NCBI RefSeq assembly: GCF_900604955.1
Contig: NZ_UWPE01000001.1
Location: 1,054,001-1,118,000 of the forward strand
Direction: 5' to 3'
Length of the DNA: 64,000 nt
Source of the DNA: Neoactinobaculum massilliense
Lineage (GTDB): Bacteria > Actinomycetota > Actinomycetes > Actinomycetales > Actinomycetaceae
The position numbers and the translations under genes are program-made. The notes under the pieces were generated by a model that searched no databases, was not told the origin of the DNA, and saw only the letters and a list, made by a program, of their open reading frames with translations. Each line of letters opens with the position of its first letter. Positions within the stretch are counted from its first letter, which is position 1. Shown one piece after another: positions 39,005 to 47,391 of the stretch.

Positions 39005-39697
39005 ATGACCAGCACACTGTTCTTCACCCGGCTCCCAGCCCATGTGGCGCTCGCCCGCGGAGCCGAGTTTCACGCCGGCAACCCGTCACTGCTCGCACAG
39101 CCGCAATTCCGGCATCGCGCGGTCATGAGCCTCTTCCCGAGCGTTGATTCCTCCACGCCGCGAAGTGAACTGGGCGTGCTGTTCCGCCTGGACCATGTGC
39201 CCGGCCAGGCGCCGTACTTCCTTATCCAGTCGCGGGTTCGCCCCAGCGTGGAAGTGTCCGGCGTGGACGTCAAGGAAGCACCCCTCCCACATGTGCCAGC
39301 GGGTACCACTATCCGTTTCCGCGTGGCCGTCAATGCCGTGCAGCGCAAGGGAAAGAAGAGCGTGGAAGAAGGTACGCGGGAAGGGAAGGCAACGAAGGTC
39401 AATTCCATTCCGTTCGACGCCGATGCCACCGGCGAGCTTCCCGGTATCACCGAGTGGCTCTCCGCGAAGCTTTCACCGGCACTCACGCAGGTCACGATTC
39501 TCAATCACACGCGCGAATTACTCGGGAAGCCACGACGCAAGAAGGGAACCACCAAGGGTTTTGTGCTTCAGGTGGACACCATTGACGGCGTTGCGCAGGT
39601 TGGAGACGAGTACGCGCTGCACGCGCTGCAATTGGCGGGCGTGGGCCGCGAGAAGTCGTACGGCTGCGGCCTGCTCTCCGTGATGCCGATTGCCTAG
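39005..39697 (+). CDS. cas6e: Cas6e, crRNA endoribonuclease
   Basis: A 230-residue RAMP nuclease that cuts the repeat hairpin of pre-crRNA and stays on its 3' end. The probable catalytic His37 is in FRHRAVMSLFP, aligned with the family's His-containing LFP motif. The glycine-rich loop LAGVGREKSYGCGLLSV near the C-terminus is diagnostic. Start: ATG 39005 with GAGGG shortly before; an upstream in-frame ATG would overlap cse1. It heads the plus-strand unit cas6e-cas3-cas1-cas2, an order different from the common arrangement. cas3 follows after 9 bp. Confidence 0.92.
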   Translation: MTSTLFFTRLPAHVALARGAEFHAGNPSLLAQPQFRHRAVMSLFPSVDSSTPRSELGVLFRLDHVPGQAPYFLIQSRVRPSVEVSGVDVKEAPLPHVPAGTTIRFRVAVNAVQRKGKKSVEEGTREGKATKVNSIPFDADATGELPGITEWLSAKLSPALTQVTILNHTRELLGKPRRKKGTTKGFVLQVDTIDGVAQVGDEYALHALQLAGVGREKSYGCGLLSVMPIA

Positions 39698-39706
39698 AGG
39701 ATCCGC

Positions 39707-42430
39707 ATGACGAACGAACCCGGTTCCGAGCAGAAGGTTCATCCGCACCGCGCCATTTGGGCAAAGCAGTCCGGCCTAACCGGTACGTACCCACTGGCCG
39801 CACATCTGCTGGATACGGCCACGATTGCGGGCGCGCTCTATGACCTCTGGCTGCGCCCGGGTCTGCGCGCACTCATTAATGCGGGGCTCGGAGGCGCCCA
39901 CGCCCGCAGCATCGTTCAATGGATAACTGGTACACACGATGTTGGGAAAGCCTCCCCCGTATTCCAGTACCAGCCCCGGCAGAAAGGCGAGCCGTGGCCT
40001 GCGGTTCGTGAGCGCATTCTTGCCGAGGAACCGGTGGAGTTCAGCGACCGGACCGAACTACTCGAATGGGCGAACGTTCCTGCTCACCGCCGCCACGAAC
40101 GAGTCTCGGCACTCACGCTGGCAGGTGATACCGCCGTCCTCAGGAAATCGAATGCACCAGCAGCAGGTCGCTGGCTTACTCTTCCATCTCTTGGGCACCA
40201 CGGGCGCTTTACGCTCCCGTTTGATGGGACGAGCGGAGTCAAGTTCATCGCCGAGGACTTTGACTACGCCACCACGGAATTGGGCTGGGGGCACGTCCGC
40301 CAGGATCTGCTTGACCTGGTGAGCGCGGGATGCGGCATCAGCTCCACTGATCTGCCGGAACGCGTGTCACCCGTCGTCACCGTGCTTCTCTCGGGCCTCA
40401 CCGTACTGGCGGACCGCATCGCCTCAGGCACCGAGTGGGTAGTGCGTGGTACGGAAATGGTTGACGCGGGCCAGATTTCGCTGGATCGCCCGCGCGAGTG
40501 GATTCAAACCCGCGGCCTGGAAGCACCGGCCCGCTTGGAGTCAACCGTCGGCATTTACCATGACTGGGGCTCACCCGCGGCCGCGCAGCATGCCATCCTC
40601 CACGATTATTCGCCGCGCCCGCTCCAGGAGGCGGCGCGCACCACCGGAGGTGGGCTGTGGATCGCGATGGCGCCCACCGGCGTCGGAAAAACAGAAGCCG
40701 CACTACTCCGCCACTCCACCCGCGCCGAGCGTCTCCTCTTCCTTCTCCCCACCCAAGCCACCACGAACGCCATGATGGCACGCGTCCAGGAGGCCTTCCA
40801 GGGCACCCACAACGTGGGCGCGCTAGCACACGGGATGGCGCGAACGGCGTCGTTCTACCAGCAGGCCGTCACTACTGCGAGTACCCAGAGCGCGGATAGG
40901 CAGGACGGAACATCGATTAATGACGACGGCGGGCTCTATCCCACCGAGTTCGTGCGTTCGGGTAGTTCGCGGCTGCTGGCGCCGGTATGCGTCGCTACCG
41001 TAGATCAGGCGCTCTTCGCGGCCCTGCCCGCGAAGTGGACGCACCTGCGGCTGCTCGCTCTTGCGAACGCGCACGTGGTGGTGGACGAGGCGCACACCCT
41101 CGACCAGTACCAGAGCCAGCTCTTTACGGATTTGTTGACCTGGCTCGGCGCGACGGGCACTCGGGTCACCGTGCTGACGGCCACGCTGCCGAGCTGGCAG
41201 CGACGCGCGTTCACGGAAGCCTACGCGAATCACGAGCCCGAGGCGCCCACGGAATTCCCTTCCGCAGAGGAAGTCCCGCCCCGAGGACTCCAGGCGCTGC
41301 CGCAGCATACAGATCCACCCGCTCACGTTGCAGTGGCGGCAAACCCGCGTATCATCGCGCTCCACCTCGACCACACCCCAATTGACGACATGGTTGCAGG
41401 GCACGTGGAATGGATTCGTGCCATGCGAGCTAAGTATCCGCGGGCCCGTATCGGACTTATCTGCAACACCGTGGCACGAGCGCAGCAGGTGGCCGCCGAA
41501 TGTCCGGACGCTCTGGTGCTTCACTCGCGGATGACGGCCGCGCATCGTAACCGGAGTGCGGCGCAACTTGAGGCGGAACTAGGTAAGAACGGCGACGGCG
41601 AGGGCACACTTGTCATCGGCACGCAGGTAATTGAGGCGTCGCTGGATATCGATCTAGATCTACTTCGCACCGAGCTCTGCCCGGCGCCCTCACTTATTCA
41701 GCGCGTGGGACGCTCATGGCGGCGCGAGGATCCGAAACGCTCCACGCGTGTACCGGGGCTCAGCCACCCCTCACTGAGTGTTGCCGCTATTACGTCCACA
41801 AGTACGAACGGTTGGGAGACAAAACCTTACTTCCGCGCCGAACTCAAGCGCGTGGAGGCCTGGCTGACGGAGCACAGCACGCTGCGGGTGCCGGAGGACT
41901 GCCAGGACTTTATCGATAGCTGCGCCGCCACGCTGGAGACGCTGCAGAACGAGGATGACGATGCCCTCGATGAATTCGCGGCACACGCCCTTGCGGCAAG
42001 CCGTGGTGAAAACGCGCGGATCGAACTGATGCCCCTACTGGATGACTCTATGACTGAACTGGGCGATTTTGTTGCACTCACACTCAGTGACGTAAATGAC
42101 GAGGAAGCCTCCACCCGCCTCATTGACGATCCCGCGACACCCGCGATTCTCTGCGGGGATCCGGCCGTTATTCCGGGGGCCTGGGACGGTGATCCGGCGG
42201 TGCTCCAGCGCATCGCTGGGAAAGACCAGGCAACGGTCACGCGCGCACTCGAAGGTTCCATCAATATTCCAAGGAGCATCGTCGCCAAGCTAGACGAGTT
42301 AGGCAAGACGGTGGCACTCAACGAGTCGCCGTCGTTACTCAGCCGCTACAAGGCCGTATCGAACGCCGAATACCTCTATGACCCACGGCTGGGCCTCATC
42401 GCCCCGACCACCGAACGGGAGACCTCCTGA
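39707..42430 (+). CDS. cas3: Cas3, CRISPR nuclease-helicase
   Basis: A 907-residue HD nuclease fused to an SF2 helicase that degrades DNA bound by Cascade. The HD domain shows AAHLLDTATIAG and THDVGK (H77, D78, K81). The helicase has Walker A APTGVGKT near 322, DEAH (VVVDEAHTLDQY) near 460, TATLPSW, and motif VI IQRVGRSWRRED. The C-terminal Cas3 domain follows. All nuclease and ATPase residues looked for are present, so interference should be possible. GAGGATCC lies before the ATG. cas1 starts 14 bp later. Confidence 0.95.
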   Translation: MTNEPGSEQKVHPHRAIWAKQSGLTGTYPLAAHLLDTATIAGALYDLWLRPGLRALINAGLGGAHARSIVQWITGTHDVGKASPVFQYQPRQKGEPWPAVRERILAEEPVEFSDRTELLEWANVPAHRRHERVSALTLAGDTAVLRKSNAPAAGRWLTLPSLGHHGRFTLPFDGTSGVKFIAEDFDYATTELGWGHVRQDLLDLVSAGCGISSTDLPERVSPVVTVLLSGLTVLADRIASGTEWVVRGTEMVDAGQISLDRPREWIQTRGLEAPARLESTVGIYHDWGSPAAAQHAILHDYSPRPLQEAARTTGGGLWIAMAPTGVGKTEAALLRHSTRAERLLFLLPTQATTNAMMARVQEAFQGTHNVGALAHGMARTASFYQQAVTTASTQSADRQDGTSINDDGGLYPTEFVRSGSSRLLAPVCVATVDQALFAALPAKWTHLRLLALANAHVVVDEAHTLDQYQSQLFTDLLTWLGATGTRVTVLTATLPSWQRRAFTEAYANHEPEAPTEFPSAEEVPPRGLQALPQHTDPPAHVAVAANPRIIALHLDHTPIDDMVAGHVEWIRAMRAKYPRARIGLICNTVARAQQVAAECPDALVLHSRMTAAHRNRSAAQLEAELGKNGDGEGTLVIGTQVIEASLDIDLDLLRTELCPAPSLIQRVGRSWRREDPKRSTRVPGLSHPSLSVAAITSTSTNGWETKPYFRAELKRVEAWLTEHSTLRVPEDCQDFIDSCAATLETLQNEDDDALDEFAAHALAASRGENARIELMPLLDDSMTELGDFVALTLSDVNDEEASTRLIDDPATPAILCGDPAVIPGAWDGDPAVLQRIAGKDQATVTRALEGSINIPRSIVAKLDELGKTVALNESPSLLSRYKAVSNAEYLYDPRLGLIAPTTERETS

Positions 42431-42444
42431 CTTACTAGGAGCCA

Positions 42445-43383
42445 ATGAAAGGACTCTCAATGGCCTACTCGCCCGAAGCACTCGCGTTCTCTACCATTCC
42501 GGCGAACGAGCAGATACGCGCGGAGGACCGTGTCTCCTACCTGTACCTGGAGCATGCGGTGCTACGTCAGGATCGGACGGGCGTGATTGCATTGCTCGCT
42601 GAGGAGGAAATGACTGCGCGCGTGCAGATTCCTGTAGCAGGCATTGCGGCGCTGCTGCTTGGGCCCGGCACATCAATTTCGCACGAGGCGATGGCTTCCT
42701 GCGCTCGCTCCGGTGCGACGGTTATTTTCACCGGTGGCGGCGGAGTGAATGCGTATGCGACGGCGACGTCGCTCACCACGTCCGCACGCTGGGCTATTGC
42801 GCAGGCGCGGCTGGTCTCGAATGAGGCGCGCCAGCGCGAAGCCGCCCTGATTCTCTACAAGAAGCAGCTGGGTATCGAAAAGATGCCGGGCGGAACTATT
42901 GCAGCGATGCGAGGACTCGAGGGCCGAACCATCAGAAACTTGTATCGCGACGAGGCAAAGAAGGCGAAAATCAAATTTCATCGAGACACGGCCGCCACCG
43001 ATCCAGTCAACGTGGGATTAAACATCGCGAATTCCATCCTGTATGGCTGCGCAGCCTCCGCATGCAGCGTGCTGGGGATTAATCCAGCGCTCGGCATCAT
43101 TCATCGTGGAGACGGCCGTTCACTCCTTTTTGATCTGGCTGACATGTATAAGCCATCAATCTCAATTCCGCTAGTGTTTTCCGCTTCGCACGACGCCGAT
43201 CCGGTCACCTCGATCCGGAAAAAGTTGCGTAGCGAGGTTCACCGCCACAAAGTCATCGTCGATATGGTGGCTACACTGCAGGAGATTCTCACTCCACACC
43301 TTCCCTCGCGCACTGACGACAGGTTGATCGGTGGCAATAACCGTGAAGTTGCGGGACATACACAGTACGGAGGTAGGGACTGA
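42445..43383 (+). CDS. cas1: Cas1e, spacer integrase
   Basis: The integrase, with Cas2, inserts new spacers next to the leader. Its 312 residues include the metal ligands Glu159 (RGLEGRTIRNLY), His220 (ALGIIHRGDGRS) and Asp230/233 (LLFDLADMYKPS). The start with TAGGAG before ATG 42445 (MKGLSMAY) is preferred; Met6 is an alternative. The stop overlaps the cas2 start as TGATG. The tail after residue 290 is polar. Confidence 0.95.
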   Translation: MKGLSMAYSPEALAFSTIPANEQIRAEDRVSYLYLEHAVLRQDRTGVIALLAEEEMTARVQIPVAGIAALLLGPGTSISHEAMASCARSGATVIFTGGGGVNAYATATSLTTSARWAIAQARLVSNEARQREAALILYKKQLGIEKMPGGTIAAMRGLEGRTIRNLYRDEAKKAKIKFHRDTAATDPVNVGLNIANSILYGCAASACSVLGINPALGIIHRGDGRSLLFDLADMYKPSISIPLVFSASHDADPVTSIRKKLRSEVHRHKVIVDMVATLQEILTPHLPSRTDDRLIGGNNREVAGHTQYGGRD

Positions 43384-43742
43384 TGTTCGCGGTTATTAGT
43401 GTGCGCGCCGTGCCCGACTACCTGCACGGCTATCTCTCGCGTTTCCTCTCCGAGGCAGATACAGGCCTGTACGTTGGCGTACTTTCGGCGCGCGTAGCGG
43501 ATTATCTGTGGCTTCGCTGCATGGAGGCGACCGGCAATGGAGCCGCGACGATGGTGACTAGCGCGCCGGGTACCGAGCAGGGATTTAGTGTGCGTTCCGT
43601 GGGTAAGCAGAGCCGACCGGTATTGACCATCGATGGGCTGCTGCTTATGTCCACAGTAAGTCAAGCGGAAAGCGTGCAGCCCCGAATTGATCCGAACGCA
43701 GATAGGCGTACGCGCTGGAATGAGGGCTCGCGGCATGTCTAG
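43383..43742 (+). CDS. cas2: Cas2e, adaptation protein
   Basis: A 119-residue type I-E Cas2 of the CasE-linked subtype, which dimerises and bridges two Cas1 dimers. The start MFAVISVRAVPDYLHGYLSR corresponds to the family's ferredoxin-like strand and helix. LSARVADYLWLR and QGFSVRSVGKQSRPVLTIDG complete the fold. About 20 residues longer than E. coli Cas2, with a polar tail. Translationally coupled to cas1. The leader and array begin directly after its stop. Confidence 0.92.
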   Translation: MFAVISVRAVPDYLHGYLSRFLSEADTGLYVGVLSARVADYLWLRCMEATGNGAATMVTSAPGTEQGFSVRSVGKQSRPVLTIDGLLLMSTVSQAESVQPRIDPNADRRTRWNEGSRHV

Positions 43743-43845
43743 CAGCGTGATCACCTCAACATGCTCACTGCATCCTGGGTCCACTTTTGCCCAGATTTTC
43801 GTGATTGAATATTCACGGGTGGCTTGATTCCGCGGATTGGTTAGT
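43743..43845 (+). promoter_or_regulatory. CRISPR leader
   Basis: 103 bp between the cas2 stop and the first repeat, AT-richer than its surroundings. It contains an inverted repeat CTGGG-N10-CCCAG (43775-43794) and a perfect palindrome TGAATATTCA (43806-43815), 30 bp before the first repeat. These could guide Cas1-Cas2 integration. The pre-crRNA promoter should lie here. Confidence 0.7.
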
Positions 43846-44913
43846 CTCTTCCCCGCGCGAGCGGGGGTATTTCCCCAAGGCGACGAAGCACAAGCATACC
43901 CACCACCCCCTCTTCCCCGCGCGAGCGGGGGTATTTCCTGGGCCGGGCAGGCATCCAGGTGGTGGAGTGGCTCTTCCCCGCGCGAGCGGGGGTATTTCCC
44001 ACGCAAAAGGAGACACCACCATGAGCACCCCCTCTTCCCCGCGCGAGCGGGGGTATTTCCGTGGATAATTCGGCAGTAGCCAGTAAAGCGCACTCTTCCC
44101 CGCGCGAGCGGGGGTATTTCCGGTCAGACTTCGCGTGCGGTTCCACTTTCTTTCTCTTCCCCGCGCGAGCGGGGGTATTTCCCTCAGCCAATTCAGCGTC
44201 GGTTGCGGCCTTAACTCTTCCCCGCGCGAGCGGGGGTATTTCCGTTCGGATTGTAACTATTGATAACGAACCGTGCTCTTCCCCGCGCGAGCGGGGGTAT
44301 TTCCCACATCACACAGGTAACGCTCACTCCGAGCGCCTCTTCCCCGCGCGAGCGGGGGTATTTCCCGGTCTGCAACTCCCGCCCGGCGCCCCGAAATCTC
44401 TTCCCCGCGCGAGCGGGGGTATTTCTAGCGGATCGATCAGCGTCGAAACCTGGGACGACTCTTCCCCGCGCGAGCGGGGGTATTTCCGGCCGGGCTTACG
44501 GTCTTCGCGGTATCCACTACTCTTCCCCGCGCGAGCGGGGGTATTTCCGGCGAATCCTGATACACCCACAGGCTGACCTTCTCTTTTCCGCGCGAGCGGG
44601 GGTATTTCCGCACGAAGTACTCCCCGCAATTCGTACGACGGCTCTTCCCCGCGCGAGCGGGGGTATTTCCAAGCACTCACCCGACTCAGCAACCGCGGCT
44701 ACCTCTTCCCCGCGCGAGCGGGGGTATTTCCAAGCACTCACCCGACTCAGCAACCGCGGCTACCTCTTCCCCGCGCGAGCGGGGGTATTTCCGTTTAAAC
44801 AAATGGTGACGAATCTACAGCGTGCTCTTCCCCGCGCGAGCGGGGGTATTTCCGCATCCTGGTCAACCCCGGTCGGGGAGCCGACTCTTCCGGGGCGAGC
44901 TGGGAAGAGCACC
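43846..44913 (+). CRISPR. Type I-E CRISPR array, 17 repeats plus a degenerate one
   Basis: Repeats of 29 bp start at 43846, 43910, 43971, 44032, 44093, 44154, 44215, 44276, 44337, 44398, 44459, 44520, 44581, 44642, 44703, 44764 and 44825. The core CCCCGCGCGAGCGGGG forms the Cas6e hairpin; the last eight bases GTATTTCC give the crRNA 5' handle, so transcription is on the plus strand. Repeat 10 ends in T and repeat 13 has TT for CC at its 6th and 7th bases. A degenerate eighteenth copy begins at 44885. Spacers are 32 nt except the first (35 nt) and last (31). Spacers 14 and 15 are identical. Spacer 1 matches the rRNA leader at 34522. Confidence 0.98.
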
Positions 44914-45055
44914 CACACGTACTCCGGTGGTAACGAACACGCTATCCCGCATACATTCCAGCATCTCGCCACGTGTAATGGCAGAATGTCATGGAAGATA
45001 TTACTTTCCTACCCAAACAGGGATTCGCGGGAAGAGACCATCCACTATGGATTCG

Positions 45056-45145
45056 CCTAGAGAGGCCCATATGAACACGAATCAGCCTACAGAGGCCCAT
45101 CTGGAAGTGGACCAGCCCAGAGAGCTGTACATGGAGAATGCGGAA
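45056..45145 (+). repeat. Three 30-bp tandem repeats over the start region of the regulator gene
   Basis: Units 45056-45085, 45086-45115 and 45116-45145 are imperfect copies, best preserved as AGAGGCCCATATGAA, AGAGGCCCATCTGGA and AGAGAGCTGTACATGGA. In frame they encode PREAHMNTNQ, PTEAHLEVDQ and PRELYMENAE. Each carries a Shine-Dalgarno-like AGAG(G) and a start-like ATG/CTG/ATG. Confidence 0.85.
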
Positions 45146-45508
45146 TTGAGGATCAAACGCAGTCTCCTGGGCTTATCGCTCAATGATCTAGCCAGACTCA
45201 GTACTGTTCAGCTCCGGACAGCGGCCCGGTGGGAGTCAGGCCGCTACCACGTGCCTAAGGACGTAGCCGAGAACATCAATGATCTCTGGCAAGAGTTGAT
45301 CGAAGCCGTGGAAGGTATGGCGCGTGCAGCAGATGCGGCACATGAAAAGACCATCCGTGTACCGCTTTATGCGAACGAATGCGCCTATATGGATGCACAC
45401 GGCGGGAGCACGTTCGAATGGCGCCTCTACACGGCGCAGGTCGCAGCGGCATATCTGCTACTCAATGCCCGCGGCTATCAGGTAGAGCCCTACTATCCCC
45501 AAGGCTAG
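45071..45508 (+). CDS. Aca2/YdiL-like helix-turn-helix regulator
   Basis: 145 residues if translated from ATG 45071, 125 from ATG 45131; both have Shine-Dalgarno-like bases because the start region is triplicated. The N-terminal HTH (ELRIKRSLLGLSLNDLARLS, ending ARWESGRYHVPKDV) is XRE-like. The rest, with ANECAYMDAHGGS and WRLYTAQVAAAYLLL, has the size and ending of the Aca2/YdiL (DUF1870) family. Aca2 proteins are autorepressors of anti-CRISPR operons in phages and islands; YdiL itself is of unknown role. It lies about 160 bp downstream of the CRISPR array, same strand, with no small Acr-like gene beside it. Family recognition is from memory. Confidence 0.6.
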   Translation: MNTNQPTEAHLEVDQPRELYMENAELRIKRSLLGLSLNDLARLSTVQLRTAARWESGRYHVPKDVAENINDLWQELIEAVEGMARAADAAHEKTIRVPLYANECAYMDAHGGSTFEWRLYTAQVAAAYLLLNARGYQVEPYYPQG

Positions 45509-45622
45509 GCACAGGCCACACGCTCTCACCACAGCTACCGCCCCATCAAGACCCTGATTACGAACACCGGTGCCATCCCGGGAACTCCGCCACGGCAACC
45601 TACGGACCGCCGCAGCGGCGCC

Positions 45623-47149
45623 TTACTCTTTCGCGAGCGCCCGCACAGCCTCCGCGTTCTTATCCGACTCACGAATCCACACCAGGATGGCCACGATCGC
45701 GAGCAGACACATGATGACCTCGGCACCGAGCGCCCAGATACCCGCCTCGCGCACGGCTACGTTATTTTGCGCGCCCTGGAATGTAATAAACCGGGTGAGA
45801 ACCGGGGTACCTTTGGCCGCCACCGTTGTGAAGATGGTGCCCGCTACGCCGAGCCCAATCGCAGACCCGAGGGAGGACGCCATCTTAAAGGCCCCCATCC
45901 CCGTCCCGGCCATCGCCTGCGGAAGCGGGCGCAGCGCGGCGGTGGTGAGCGGCGTCGCATAGACGGCGATGCCCACCCCATAGATCACGAATGCCACGGC
46001 ACAGAGCGTCACGTACACCGAAAGTGGCAGGAACGTGGTCATGCGAAGTAGCCCGACCACCAGAATGAGCACGGCACCCAACAGAATCGGCATGCGCACA
46101 CCCCGTCGCCTCATGATGCGCTCGCCGAGCCGCACAAATAGCAGCACACCGACCGCATATCCCAGCGTCAGCGTGCCCGTGGTGGCCGTACTCAGCCCGC
46201 CGGCGAGCTGCAGCACCCACAGCGTGACCGACGTAAGGCCCGCGGTGGAGGTGAGGAAAAAGTTCGCCATAATCGCCCCGGTGTACATGGGAACCCGGAA
46301 AACGCGTAGATCAATGAGCGGATTCTTTACGGTGCGCTCGGTGTGAATGAATAGGAGAATCGCCGCGATACATACGACGACGAGCGCCCACGTCCCTGCC
46401 GAGGCCGGTCCCATTTTTGGTCCGTAGGTAATAGCGAGCTGGAGCGCCAGCATGCCGACGGCCAAGCTGGTAATCCCCGCGATGTCCAGGTGCTCCTGGC
46501 TGGACGTGCGCGATTCGGGAATGTGGCGCACCAGCACGAGGCAGAGCACGGATACGGCAGCGCCAAGCACAAATACGGCCCGCCATGTGAGCGGACTGGA
46601 CGCTAAGGCGCCAGCTACGAATGATGACACGGCTGCCCCGCCGAAGCTGCCGATAGAGATGCAGGAGATCGCGCGGTCACGGCCGCGGCCCTGCCAGTAC
46701 AGGTTTACGGTGGCCAGCACGGCCGGCGTGATGGCGCCCTGCGCCAGCCCCTCCAATGCCCGGCCTGCAATCACCAGCGCCGGCCCGGCGGTCCCGGTTG
46801 CGGCCGCAATCATTAGGCAGCCCACCACATTGAGCACGTTGCCCAGCACAATCATGCGCATCCGTCCGCGTCTATCGGCCAGGCTGCCCCACCCTACAAG
46901 GAGCATGCCCGCGAGGAGCGAGGTGAGCGATACGGCCACATTGGTGAGCGGTGCGGACATACCTGTCGCCTCACCTACAGCCGGACCAATGTTATTAAAC
47001 GTGTGCCCGAACAGCCATACGGATACGATGCCTGCTACCAGGCCCCATAGGTCTCGATCCGTTCCCTGATAGCCACCGGAGGCCGCCCGGGGCTGAATAT
47101 CGCCGTCGTTCATTCTTTCGTTTTCCCGCCGTGGTTCTCCGGTACTCAT
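45623..47149 (-). CDS. MFS multidrug-type exporter (DHA2, 14 TM)
   Basis: A 508-residue major facilitator protein, the length and segment number fitting the DHA2/QacA-like group with 14 membrane segments. Motif A between segments 2 and 3 is GSLADRRGRMRMIV, and motif C-like glycine/proline patterns occur around PALVIAGRALEGLAQGAITP. A soluble N-terminus of about 40 residues precedes segment 1. GAGGAG lies 7 bases before ATG 47149. No regulator adjoins it directly, and substrate is unknown. Confidence 0.85.
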   Translation of the reverse strand: MSTGEPRRENERMNDGDIQPRAASGGYQGTDRDLWGLVAGIVSVWLFGHTFNNIGPAVGEATGMSAPLTNVAVSLTSLLAGMLLVGWGSLADRRGRMRMIVLGNVLNVVGCLMIAAATGTAGPALVIAGRALEGLAQGAITPAVLATVNLYWQGRGRDRAISCISIGSFGGAAVSSFVAGALASSPLTWRAVFVLGAAVSVLCLVLVRHIPESRTSSQEHLDIAGITSLAVGMLALQLAITYGPKMGPASAGTWALVVVCIAAILLFIHTERTVKNPLIDLRVFRVPMYTGAIMANFFLTSTAGLTSVTLWVLQLAGGLSTATTGTLTLGYAVGVLLFVRLGERIMRRRGVRMPILLGAVLILVVGLLRMTTFLPLSVYVTLCAVAFVIYGVGIAVYATPLTTAALRPLPQAMAGTGMGAFKMASSLGSAIGLGVAGTIFTTVAAKGTPVLTRFITFQGAQNNVAVREAGIWALGAEVIMCLLAIVAILVWIRESDKNAEAVRALAKE

Positions 47150-47294
47150 GCCGAGTCCTCCTCGCCGCGCGTATTACTTCCCGCCCTGCGCACCGCATAG
47201 CCCACACATACGTGAGCCGGTCTACACGGTGCCCAACGACGCCGTCGCCCACCCTGGCACTCCCCCTCCCGTACTACTGTGCTCCGATACACAA

Positions 47295-47329
47295 TTTGGC
47301 CCGGACGATTATGCTTCGTCCGGGCCAAA
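47295..47329 (-). terminator. Strong hairpin between the small membrane protein and MFS genes
   Basis: A perfect 14-bp stem TTTGGCCCGGACGA/TCGTCCGGGCCAAA with a 7-base loop. It lies 63 bp after the stop of the small membrane protein gene. It has few T after it, so it is probably a terminator of the tail-less kind. Confidence 0.65.
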
Positions 47330-47391
47330 CCGAAAAACGTACCGCCGGAGCAGCTTTCGGGCCATCAAAGCGCATCGGCGGTGAAACGTAT

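Noticed and set aside
44000-44040. Partial match of spacer 3 to the rRNA terminator (ATGAGCACCCC)
   Set aside because: Only about 13 bases agree and part comes from the CRISPR repeat; a gene-start reading of the spacer is more natural.
43805-45060. Long open frames through the CRISPR array encoding repeated SSPRERGYF or RGNTPARAGK units
   Set aside because: They arise because repeat plus spacer (61 bp) keeps changing frame without stops; the repeats, spacers and leader explain the sequence.
45071-45622. An anti-CRISPR gene next to the Aca2-like regulator
   Set aside because: No small open frame with a ribosome site was found between the array and the regulator or between it and the MFS gene.
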